Origin: Combretum micranthum
Lineage: Eukaryota; Streptophyta; Magnoliopsida; Myrtales; Combretaceae
Length of the DNA stretch: 64,000 nucleotides
Direction of reading: 5' to 3'
Assembly (NCBI GenBank): GCA_024138025.1
Contig: JAMXBD010001366.1
Span: forward strand, 310,001 to 374,000
Part shown: positions 35,462-47,700 of the stretch, in pieces
Layout of the letters: each line of letters starts with the position of its first letter
How positions within the stretch are numbered: position 1 is the first letter of the stretch
The notes under the pieces: generated by a model
What the model saw: the letters and a program-made list of their open reading frames with translations, nothing else
Told to the model about the DNA's origin: nothing
Database searches by the model: none
Translations under genes and position numbers: made by a program

Positions 35462-35706
35462 TTATGATGGCAATCGAAGGCGTGAAGGCTTGTTCTTGTT
35501 TCTAACATCAGTAAAAACATAATATGTTGAATCGCAAGGTGGATTCTCCATTCTATTGGTCTTCTCTCTTGAGGATCTCAATGGAGATTTGGGACACGGT
35601 ACACCAGCATTTTGATTTGCATGTATAGGGCTTGCTTTCCTTTTAGTTGTGTCCGGAATGGATGTATTAACAATGCCTTTTTTTGTGTAGATTTTGGTGC
35701 AGTCAT
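35462..35706 (-). CDS. Host gene exon 7 (C-terminus and stop)
   Basis: The acceptor ATATGGTAG precedes ATGACTGCACC; the phase-0 frame reads [10 protein letters not shown] into a run of seven A. One more A in that run would continue into the long frame containing [20 protein letters not shown], a serine/arginine-rich stretch, and [19 protein letters not shown], ending RLRLPS and TAA at 35462-35464. The homopolymer context makes a sequencing deletion likely. Confidence 0.65.
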
Positions 35707-38700
35707 CTACCATATATAACCCAGAGATGCTCAATTATAACAGAACAATGTGGTAATTTGCTACATCAATAACAACCTTAGACTCAGTTATTAAAACTCC
35801 CTTAAGATGGCGACTCTTACCGAATTGATTTTTGCAGCTCCATTGAGGAGTCTATTCCTTTTTAGTTGGTTTGGCATCAAAGATAGCTTGCATTCTTCTT
35901 CTGTTGCTGTGTGCTTCTAATCATTCAACAAAGCCAACAACATTAATTTAAACCATTGTACAATAACACTCGTTGTGTATATCCAAACAACCATGTCTAG
36001 CTAACTTATACTTGAAAGTGCAGTACTAGATCATAACTTACGTGTACTTGGCATGGGGGACCATGAGAGATCCCCTTCAATGATTGTTTTGAATTTTCAG
36101 AATGATAAGCTTTCTTGTTGAAGAAAGCATTAGTTGCATCTAAGTAAGTTTGATTAAGATTTTCATGAATAATCAGTCACTAATTGATAAATTATTGGGT
36201 TCTGCTTCAATAAATTAGACATACCATGTTCTTACGGGGAACATCCAGATTGCTTGTGGCTGCCAATCAATAAGTTAGAAATAGGATGTCTTGAGTTTAA
36301 ATCACTATCTTAATTTATAAATACCTATATCATCAAACCTCGCCCCGATACCTTTATTAGGATATTTGAGTTAATGGTTCTAGATACCTTGAAAACTGAT
36401 CATGAGCTTACCTTCTCTAGATTGTTCGATCAGCCATTTTTGAAGTTCAGGATTGGAATTTATTGAATCATTGATCTAAAAGCATATGCATTTGCTTCCT
36501 TAAAAAGATCATTTTCTAGGTTCCATAAAGCTAAGTTTTCTCGTTGACCAATTTTCTTTTGTTTAATGTCCAAAGATAATTTCCTAAATGAGGAAGTACA
36601 GTTGTTGATGTCTTTGGAAATCCATTGTGTATCATAGATACCTCCTGAGCATCCAAAATTTCTAAAAAAAACATTCAAGACAATGACGACTATGAACAAG
36701 GCACTAGAGACCAAAAGAAAAATTTAGATATGTCGATTTAATTGTAAATATTTGATTTTAAGATCTTAACTTGTACATTTGATGCGGGCTTTTACATTTA
36801 TTACTTAACGGTAAATGTGTACAAAAATACCTTCACTGCTGAAGAAATCACTATCTGTGCTAGACTTAGCAGTGAGTAATTGATAAGATCATATTTTATA
36901 CAAATCTTGATGATCAAAAGCTAGAATGGATATTTGTTTTGATTAAATTTTATGTTTCAGGACTAATTTGGATAAAGAAATCAAAACAAGAATTTGAATT
37001 GAAAAGAGGAAAAATTGAAGTCAAGGCCGGCAATTCACCATTCAAAGCCGCCGGCTTCAGACGGCTTACATCCAAGGCCGTTGCAGCACTGCCAGCTTTG
37101 CCCAGCAAAGTTAAACAACATTCAAAGCCGCCTCAAAGCTGCCGGCGTAGAAGATGAAGCAGCCAGCGTACATGAAGGCCGGCAGCCAGAAATGAAACAT
37201 CACCAGCTTTGAAGAGTTACATTATAAGCCGGCATTAAGCCGCCGGCCTTGAGGCAGCGTACATCATAGATTGAAGCGACATGAAGATATCCAACTTGAA
37301 GGAAATTGAAGAACAAATCTGTTGGAGTCTACGCCGGTATGAAAGCCGCCGGCTTTGGACGGCGTTCGTTATAAATCAGCCCAACGCTTCATTTCTGACA
37401 TATACGCCGGCTAGATCTACATCTAAGCCGCCGGCGTAAGCGGCCTACATTGTAACTGATATTGAAGGCTGCCAGTGCACTGCCTGCGCAAAAAATTTGA
37501 AGATACGCCGCCTGTAAGCCGCCGGCGTAGGATCCATAACGGCCGGCGTACATGTGAAACAGCAAAGTTCATTTAATGTTTTGCACGAAATTTTTCCTAT
37601 AAATAGGGGGTCTTCCCCACTTCAGAATCATCCAAGCATACATTCCACATCCAAGTAGCTCTAGAATATTAGAATAGGCATTTCATAGAGATTTTTGAAG
37701 AGATATTTGAAGTTATTCAAGAAGGCAAGTGAAGCTTTGTATTTTGAATTGGTGATATCTAATCTTATTCTTTTATGCAATTCATATATCTGAATATTTG
37801 ATCATAATGAAATCATTTGCAATTTCTTATTATTTTTGAATCATCATCCATGAGTAGCTAAATTCTTTTTGTGGGAAGTTGATGAAGCTTTAAACATGCT
37901 AAAATGATTTTGAATCCATGTTATAAGATATTAGAATCATGAAAATTCATATTGAATTCTGATTATTCATCATACTTTTGGTGTATAAGAATTCTAATAA
38001 CTCGGAAGGGAAATTAGGTTCATATGAATTCATAAATTGAGATTAAATTGCAATTGCGGAAGCGGCGTAGTTTAATCTAATTTAGAAATTGTCCATGAAT
38101 ATTAATGCAATGTTTTATGTTGATTTCTCACTAAGGAATTAGGAGATGTTTAATAAAGTATTAGTCAATTATAGAATCGGATTTATAATTGTAATTTTGA
38201 TTCCACTAATAATTTATTTAGGAAGTTATTGAATTGTTTTGTGGTTTAAAAGGTTTTTAAACTTTGTTTTTAAATCTTGACAATTTCTTATGAATGTTCA
38301 TGAATCTAATTATCATTATAACATGAGTTCAAGTTGATTGGCAATAGTTTAAAGTGGATTCTGCTCCTTCCCACATTTTCACCATATCCCTCTCTTTAAA
38401 AAGCTCATTGCATTCATATAGATAATTAATTAGATAATTTAGTTTAATTAATCATCTTAAAAAGATCAATTGCCTAGATATTAGTATTAGTTGATAATTG
38501 TCTAGTAGTTAGTAAATCTCCGTGGGATCGACACTTTATTCATGCTATATTACAATAGAAGACCTAGTACGCTTGCTAGAAATATGCTTTAAAATTCAAT
38601 ACTAATATAGCACATCAAGTTTTCTGGCGCCGTTGCCGGGGATTTATTAATATTAGACTAACTTCAGCTTTGCTAGTAGTTTAGGTTTAATTTAGTTTGA

Positions 38701-41700
38701 AATTTTCCTTTTCTCTTTGCAGGTTTTATGCGAAGAAGTAGAAGTGCTGAAATTCTACCTTTAGATCCTGAAATCGAAAGAACCTTGCGTCAACAGAGAA
38801 GAAGGAACCAAAGAAGAGGAGCAATGGCAGAAAATCAAGAAACAACACAACAATTGCAACCAGCTGCTCCAAGGGCAATTCGAGACTATACAGTGCCTAC
38901 TATTCAAGATCCCGCCATACGAATGCCCACTGTGGAGGCAACAATTTGAGCTTAAACCGTCCCTGATTCAAATGGTTGAATCACATCAATTTGGAGGATA
39001 TCCAAATGAGACGCCAGATGAACACCTTGCCAAATTTCTTCAATACACCAACACTGTCAAACTTAATGGTGTAAGAAACGAAGTCATCCGACTTCAGCTT
39101 TTCCCTTTCTCTTAGGGATAAAGCTTTGGCATGGTACAATTCCCAACCTCCAGATTCGATCACTACATGGAATGATCTGACAAAGAAGTTTCTGAAGAGA
39201 TTTTTCCCTCCAGCAAGAACCGCCAGATTAAGAAATGAAATTTCCAACTTCACCAAATTCCCTGGAGAATCATTATATGATGCTTGGGAAAGATTCAAAG
39301 AGGCGGTCAGAAAATGTCCACACCATGGTTTACCCGATAATCTACTAATTGAAAATTTCTACCTCAGTCTTGATGAAGCTTTAAGGTCATTAGTAGATGC
39401 TACATCGGGCGGATCACTGATGGGAAAACATATGAGGAAGCTAGTGAGATTATTGAAGAATTAGCTTCTGCGCTCATAATTGGAGTTGTGAAAGAACAAG
39501 ATCTAAAGTAGCATCTTTGGAAGACAAAGAAGATATATCACAACTCAAGGCTCAAATGGCAACCCTCATCACTCAAGTAAGTAAACTCACAACTACAAAT
39601 ACTTCCAATAAAAAACAACAAGTGTTTTGTTGTGAGATTTGCTCAGGACCACACTCCTCTTTTGAGTGTCCACATGGATCATCTTCAAATGATGAGCAGC
39701 TCAATTATGTGGGAAATTTCCAAAAGGGCAATTTTGGAAACACATATCATCCGAATATGCGAAATCATCCAATCTCATATCGGAATGATGCCAATGTTCT
39801 AAAGCCACCACCTGGTTTTCAAGGACAAGGATTTGTGAGAAATGCCCCACCTCAACAGCAAATTCAATCATCCACTGATGCATTACTGAGGGATTTCATT
39901 GTCACACAACAAACTCACTCAACAATCAGAATGCAATCATTCAAGATTTGCAAGGGAAGCTCCATCAACTTGCACAACAAGTGAGTAATAGACCATCTGG
40001 GTCTTTACCAAGCAACACGGAGGAGAATCCCAAGTCTGTAAATGCAATCACATGAGAAGTGGAAAGGAGATTGCTCCAGTTGAGGAAACTATCAAAGATC
40101 AAGAAGATCAAGAGGAAATTCCACCACAAAACAACAAAGGGAAACGAAAGGTGGAGGAAACTATTCAAAAACCACCTGAGGTGAAATCATATGTTCCTCC
40201 CGTCCCTTTTCCAGGAAGATTAAAGCAACAAAAGCTTGATGAGCAATTTTCAAAATTCCTGGATGTTTTCAAGAAGCTGCACATCAACATTCCATTCTTA
40301 GAAGTGATTCAAGGAATGCCTTCCTATGCCAAATTCATCAAAGAATTGCTGTCTAACAAGAGGAAGATTGATGGGAATGTGATACTCACTGGAGAATGTT
40401 CCATGATCCTACAGAAACAAACACCCAGTCTGCCCACCAAGCTCCGAGATCAGGGAAGTTTTACTGTTCCTTGCACCATTGGTGATTGTTATTTTGATAA
40501 AGTTTTAATAGATTCTGGTGCAAGTATCAACTTAATGCCTTCATCTATTTCAAAAACTAGGACTTGGAGATTGCAAGGATACACATGTAACCTTGCAACT
40601 TGCTGATAGAAGTAAAATACCCTAGGGGTATTGTAAAATGTCCTAGTTAAAGTTGACAAATTCTTTTTCCCTGTGGATTTTGTAGTTCTAGACATGGATG
40701 AAGATAGGGAAGTTCCCATGATCTTGGGCAGACCGTTCCTTGCAACAGGAAAAGCACTAATTGATGTGGAACAAGGGCAACTTACATTACGGTGATGGAT
40801 GAACAGGTTACTTTCAATGTCTATGAGGCAATGAAGAAATTTGATGATACCGATGCCTGTTACACCATCAATACCATTGATGAGCTGGTTTCTGAATCAC
40901 TTGAGGAACAAACTGGTGTGGAGACTATGGAGTCCGTCTTGAGAGATGGACAATTGGAGTGATGATGAAGAGGATGAAGAAATGGAAGATGTACCAATGA
41001 TCAAAACCAGATATTATGAATCTTTGGGTACAAATGAGCAGAAGCAAGTTCCGTCTTTGATGCAGCCACCGACCTTGGAACTAAACCACTTCCTGACCAT
41101 CTGAAGTATGCTTTTCTTGGAATTGGCGATACTTTGCCAATCATCATTTCATCTGCATTGACAGATAGACAAGAACAACAGTTGATTGAAGTGTTGAAAA
41201 AGCACAAAGAAGCAATCGGATGGACCATTGCTGACATCAAGGGTATTAGCCCTATGATTTGCACTCACAAAATCCTTATGGAAGCTGAGTGTAAACCTAC
41301 AGTTCAACCACAAAGGAGACTTAACCCGACACTTAAAGAAGTTGTCAAGAAAGAAGTTTTGAAGCTACTTGACGCAGGTATCATCTATCCTATCTCTGAT
41401 AGTAAATGGGTTAGTCCGGTTCAAGTAGTGCCAAAGAAAGGTGGTATGACTGTAGTGAAGAATGAGCAAAATGAATTGATTCCTACTCGTACTGTGACTG
41501 GGTGGAGAGTTTGTATTGATTACAGAAATTGAATGATGCCACCCGAAAGGATCACTTTCCACTTCCCTTCATTGATCAGATGTTGGAGAAACTTGCAGGG
41601 CATGATTATTACTGTTTTCTTGATGGATATTCTGGATACAATCAGATTTCTATTGCACCCGATGATCAAGAGAAAACAACATTCACTTGTCCTTATGGCA

Positions 41701-44700
41701 CATTTGCCTTTAGGAGAATGCCCTTTGGACTTTGCAATGCACCTGCTACATTTCAGAGGTGTATGATGGCTATATTCTCTGATATGCTTGAGAATTTTAT
41801 CGAGATCTTCATGGATGATTTTTCAGTCTTTGGAAAGTCATTCGATCTTTGTCTTGAGAATTTAGCCTCGGTTCTACAAAGATGCAAAGATACCAATCTG
41901 ATCCTGAATTGGGAAAAATGCCACTTTATGGTTAGAGAAGGGATAGTGTTGGGTCACAAAATTTCTGCGAGAGGAATTGAAGTGGATAAAGCCAAAGTGG
42001 AGATTATTGAGAAGTTACCACCACCCACGACTGTTAAAGGAGTCAGAAGTTTTCTTGGACATGCTGGCTTCTACAGACGATTCATCAAGGACTTCTCCAA
42101 AATTTCCAACCTCTTTGCAACCTTCTGGAAAAAGATGCGGTGTTCAATTTTGATGACAAATGTTTGCAGGCATTCAATTTATTAAAGGAAAAGCTCATTT
42201 CTACACACCAGTAATCATTGCGCCAGACTGGGAGCTTCCTTTCGAACTCATGTGTGATGCCAGCGACTTTGCAGTTGGAGCGGTACTTGGTCAGAGACGA
42301 GGTAAGATCTTTCATGTTATATACTATGCAAGTAGAACACTAAATGAGGCCCAGAGAAATTATGCCACTACTGAGAAAGAGCTTTTAGCTGTTATCTTTG
42401 CATGTGATAAATTTAGGCCTTATCTGATAGGTTCTAAAGTTGTAGTATACACTGACCATGCAGCTCTCAAGTATTTGTTTGCTAAAGCTGATGCAAAACC
42501 TAGGTTGATTAGATGGGTTTTACTACTGCAAGAATTTGATCTTGAAATTAAAGATAAAAAGGGAACTGAAAATGTTATTGCTGACCATTTGTCTAGACTT
42601 GAATCTGATAGTCTAGACATTCCCATCAATGAGAAGTTCCCTGATGAACAATTGCATGCAGTAGAGATTCTAGATTTGCCATGGTATGCTGATATTGTGA
42701 ATTATTTGGTTAGTAAGATTATCCCATATGGTTTGTCATATCCTCAAAAGAAAAAGTTTTTGCATGATGTAAAATACTATTTTTGGGATGAACCATATCT
42801 GTTCAAAAAATGTGCTGACCAAATAATTAGAAGATGTGTGCCTGAATCTGATCAGCTTAGCATTTTAGAACACTGTCATTCAAGAGAAGCAGGGGACACT
42901 TTGGTGTTCAAAGGACTGCAGCAAAAGTGTTATCATCTGGATTTTATTGGCCTAACTTGTTTCGTGACTGCAGGAATTTCATTATGTCATGTGCTCAATG
43001 TCAAAGACAGGTAACATTTCTAAACGACATGAATTACCACAAAACAATATTCTGGTAATTGAGCTTTTTGATGTTTGGGGGATTGACTTTATGGGTCCTT
43101 TTCCCTCATCTTTTTCAAATAAATATATACTTGTGGCAGTTGATTATGTTTCAAAATGGGTGGAAGCTGTTGCTTTACAAACAAATGATGCCCGAGTAGT
43201 TTTGAAATTTTTGAAAAAGAATATTTTTACCAGATTTGGTGTGCCCAGAGCTATAATTAGTGATGGGGGGTCTCATTTTTGTAACAGGCAATTTGAAAAA
43301 CTTTTGGCAAAATACGGTGTTACACATAAAGTGACTACCCCCTATCATCCACAAACAAGTGGGCAAGTTGAAGTTTCCAATAGGGAGATAAAAAGATTTT
43401 GGAAAAAAACTGTTAATGCATCAAGAAAAGATTGGTCTTCAAAATTAGATGATGCATTATGGGCTTACAGGACTGCTTTTAAAACCCCTATTGGAATGTC
43501 CCCATAATGCTTGTTTTTGGTAAATCATGTCATCTTCCTGTAGAACTTGAGCACAAGGCATTCCATAAAATTTCTTAACTTTGATGAAAAAGCTGCAGGT
43601 AAAAACAGATTGCTCCAATTGAATCAGCTGGAAGAATGGAGAAATGAGGCATTTGAAAGTGCTCGTATCTATAAGGAACGAGCAAAGAAATGGCATGATA
43701 GGAACATCATCAAACGAGAATTTTTTCCTGGACAAAAAGTTTTACTTTACAATTCTCGTTTGAAGTTGTTTCCTGGAAAATTACGGTCAAGATGGTCGGG
43801 ACCGTTTGAGATTGCAAGAGTTTTTCCATATGGAACGGTTGAATTAAAAACTGAGGATGATCGGACTTTTAAAGTGAATGGGCAACTGCTCAAGCATTAT
43901 TTTGAGGGGGAAAATCTTGACAGTACTACTACTGTCATGAATCTCAAAGAACCATGATCAGGTCAGGAAAGTCGGGCTAAGCGACTTTAAACTAAGCGCT
44001 TCTTGGGAGGCAACCCATGTCTAATTTTAGAGTAATTTTTATTTGTTTGTTTTTACTAACTTAGCTATTAGTGTGGCAGGATATATTAAAAAAAAAAAAT
44101 TGAAAAGGCTGAAGGCCGGCTCAGGCTGCCAGCCTTGAGCAAGCTTTGAAAAACAAGAAGGCCGGCTCAACGCCGCCAGCTTATGCCGGCGTAAAGGAGT
44201 AGGTGAGCACCGCAAAAGAGGCCGGCAGTGGAGAGTTGAAAGCCCCGGCTTAGTTGCCAGCGTATGAAGCACAAGATTTAGGCCGGCTTGGGAAAGGTCT
44301 AGGCCGCCGGCTTACATGCCGGCGTTGAGTACAAGATTTACGCTGGAAGGGAAGGTGAAGGCCGCCGGCTTAGTGCCGGTATGTTGCAGATTTCTTGGTT
44401 TCTGAAAATTCCCGATCAAGGCCGGCATCTGGATTTAAAGCCGCCGGCTTTTGCCGCGTATCCCTAAGCCGGCAGTGTAAATCGATAAGCGGCCAGCTTT
44501 GAGCTCTCGGTATGTAATTTTTCCATTTACACTGGCTGTAAGCCGCGGCTACATTGCAGAAATGCCGGCGTAAGTGCTGCACACGCTTTTAACAGGTACG
44601 AATCTCCTCTCTCTCTTTCATTCTTTCATCCTCGCTCTCCCTTTCTCACTGTCAATCAACAAGCTTTACCCTTTAGTCATCAATCCATTGAGTTTAGACC

Positions 44701-47700
44701 ATCTACCAAGTAAGTTTTCAATAATCTCTGTGCTAAATCCTTTGTTCAAATCCGTTGTACTGCATTGTTATATGAAATATGTCGATGTTGATTACTTGTA
44801 TGTATTGGATTTCTTGCATCACTATCATTGATATACACTTGTGCTCATAGTGAAATTGATTGTTCGGACAATGTTAATGATCTGTTGAAAGAAGATTTTG
44901 TTGCATCTATTGTAATTGCAAGCCATAATGATACTTGCTAGATTGGAGAATTAGGGTTCTTGAGATTGGGGGTTTGAAATTGCGAAATTGGGGCTAATTG
45001 AAATTGATCTTACATCTGGATTTGTGATCCTTATTACTGCTTAGTGGCTTTAATTCTTGCATTGTGCTCAAATTTGCCTGGAATTGAAATTGGAATTGGA
45101 TTTGTGCTCGAATTTTATAAAAATTTCAGTATAAAATTGATTTTGGGACAAAAAGGAAAAATTTTTGAAAAATTTTGTTTGAAAAATTTGAAAATTTCCA
45201 ACATTCAATTCTGAGTTGGCAAGCCTAGCTGCCATCTTTGATAGTAATGCAAGTGTAAATGTTTTATCTTCACTTAGTTATATGCCTTGATATCAAAATT
45301 GTTCTAGCTCATATTTTACGCATAAATTAGAAATTCATTGAAATTGTGCATTCCTTAATACTAATTGAATTCAAATTATTTGCAGAAATGGCTCCAAGAC
45401 AAAAGAGACCAAGGTCCACAGACGCCTCTACATCGGGTTCAGAGAACCGGCATCTGCTGTCTAATCAGCTTATGCAAAAGACAGAAAGAAGAGGCTTGTC
45501 AAGATGATTTATAAAATATATACTTAGACTGGTGCCTGCTGGATGAGTTCGGATGGTAGATAAAATCAGGGAAATTATTCAAGATCCAGCATGGCTCAGA
45601 CTGTTTGGCCTTCGGAGCCTGCCTACAAGAACCTGACGATAGAATCTGTCCACGGTAAAAAAATATTCCAGATCGAGAGGAGTCCACTTTCCAGTTCAGG
45701 CCTATGGACAGATCAGGGAAGTGAAATTGAAGCAGATAGGCCACATTATGGACTGTATGATACTGAGGAAGAGAACAGAATTTGCCAACAGTTGGCCAGA
45801 GGACATGACTTAGGAGGCTTATTGGTTCCACCTATATGTCCTGGATCAACGAGCATTTATCCCATCTAAGTCACTGGCCACGTCATTCCGTGCTGTCGAG
45901 CACAAGCTGCTCCACCATATTATTGCACACACCCTGAGCTGCAAGAAGACGAGTCACAGCAAGGTGACTACATTCGATATGTTTTACCTGTTTAGCCTTA
46001 TTAGAGCTACAGATTGATCTCGGTGGAGGTGGTGAATTTTATATACCGACAGGCGGAGGACACGAAGACTCGAGGTCTGGGTTGTGGAGGCTATATTACA
46101 CGTTATTGAAGGGGAAATATTTTTTAGCCTCCACAGGATGATGAGGTCTATGAGTGCAAGAGGATTACATCTCACCTTTCAAAGGCTGGGGATTGCTGAA
46201 AAACCCAGGCCAGCACAGTCACCAGTATTAGAGGAGGTAGCTATTCAGGATATCTTTCCTGGAGATGCCCCATTGAGATGCATCCACACGCTCCTCTTCC
46301 TCCTACAGGCACTTCTTCACGTATGGCATGGACCAGCTTAGGCTGGATGTTGAAGAGCTGAAGCGCCAGAGTAAGGAGCTCAGAGATAGCAAGAAAAAAG
46401 GAAGAAAAACAAGAAATTCAGGAAGACTATCTTTGAGGCGCGAAGATGGCTATTTGCTGCATTAGCCCAGAGACGGGGACTGGCATGACCTACCAGACTT
46501 CATCTGAGTCACATCACTCAGATAGGCTCAGTTCAGAGCATACACGGACAGCCAGCCCAGGAGACACTGCGAGACACACTCCTGAGGGCAGCAGTAGACA
46601 GAGCCATGGGCCAGAGAGCTAGAGACCCTGCTTGCTCTCAATTTGAGCTTTATTATTTTTATTTTTATATATTGGCCTGTATATTTATCGAGTACCCAAG
46701 TTCCTGTGGGTGAACTCATTTATTATTTTTCTGCTTTTATTTTTGCTTTTATTTTGTTTTTGTTTTTGTTTTTCTTTTGTAGTGATTACGGGAAACGAGC
46801 AAAGCAAACTCACTTGCAATGCAAATTTTGATGACAATGAATCGACTGACTTCAGGGAAGTATCCAATTCATTTTTCATTCCTTTCCTATGTTCTTATTT
46901 GTTGCAAAATAGTGAGGACACTGTTTGATTGAAGTGTGGGGGAAGGCATAGAATTGCATGAAGTGTTGAAGTGATGAATATGATCTGTTGACTGTTGTTT
47001 ATATTGAAAAATCTCCACCTTGTATTTTTGGTTTGAAAGCAAATCATGAGGAAATTCTGCCAAAATTTTTTCAAAAATATCTTGAAATTGGAGATAGTAC
47101 AAAACAAAGAATGAAAATCAATGAAATTGACTAGTGAAAGTATCTTACTCACCTGCTGTTGTGATTGGTTTACAAAGTTAAAATTAAGTTGTAAAATCCT
47201 TAAGGAACAAGTTTACTTTATTTTTAACTTTGGAATTGGAAATTTAAGAGCTGGTCGAGTCCTTTTGTTGAAAAATAAACAGGTTTACTTCATGGAAATT
47301 TTAGTTGGTATATATTCTTTGAATTTTAACACTTAGTGAAAGAGGTAGAAGAAACTTTTAAACTTAGTGATCCTTCATAAAAATAAGTCTTTGATATTGT
47401 ATTGCATTCAAAAAGAAAGAGACAAGCATAGCCACTACTCCTCTGACTTGAAATTTTGAGTTATGAGTATCTGAACTTGAATGTTAAAGTGAGGAAGAGT
47501 TCTTAGGGGTATTTTGAAACCTGGTCACTTAGGTGATGAGCCTGGGATGTGCCGACTTAATGAACTCACTGTAACGAGAAGGGAAGAATGGCAAAATTTC
47601 AATTCATGAGCTTTGAAAAAAACAAAAAGATGGAGGCAAAAAGCTCCCAAAAAGAAAATAAATGCTTGAGAAAGAAAAAGAAAAATGAATGCAAAATATG

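Larger units (their letters stand above)
36881..38617 (+). repeat. Athila-like 5' LTR
   Basis: It starts TGATAAGATCATATTTTATA and ends GCACATCA. It is 1737 bp against 1787 bp for the 3' LTR. Most differences are 1-3 base gaps in this copy (near 36921, 36972, 37215, 37301, 37384) with fewer substitutions. GCC-motif array 37020-37552, then TATA box CCTATAAATAGG at 37596-37607. Confidence 0.95.

Noticed and set aside
37020..37552. Regularly repeated GC units considered as a CRISPR-like or satellite array
   Set aside because: Units are short and variable with no fixed spacer or period, and they occur inside LTRs; a motif cluster explains them better.
45388..46640. Calling the post-pol ORF a true envelope gene
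   Set aside because: No signal peptide or transmembrane segment is readable in the fragments; only the position is env-like.
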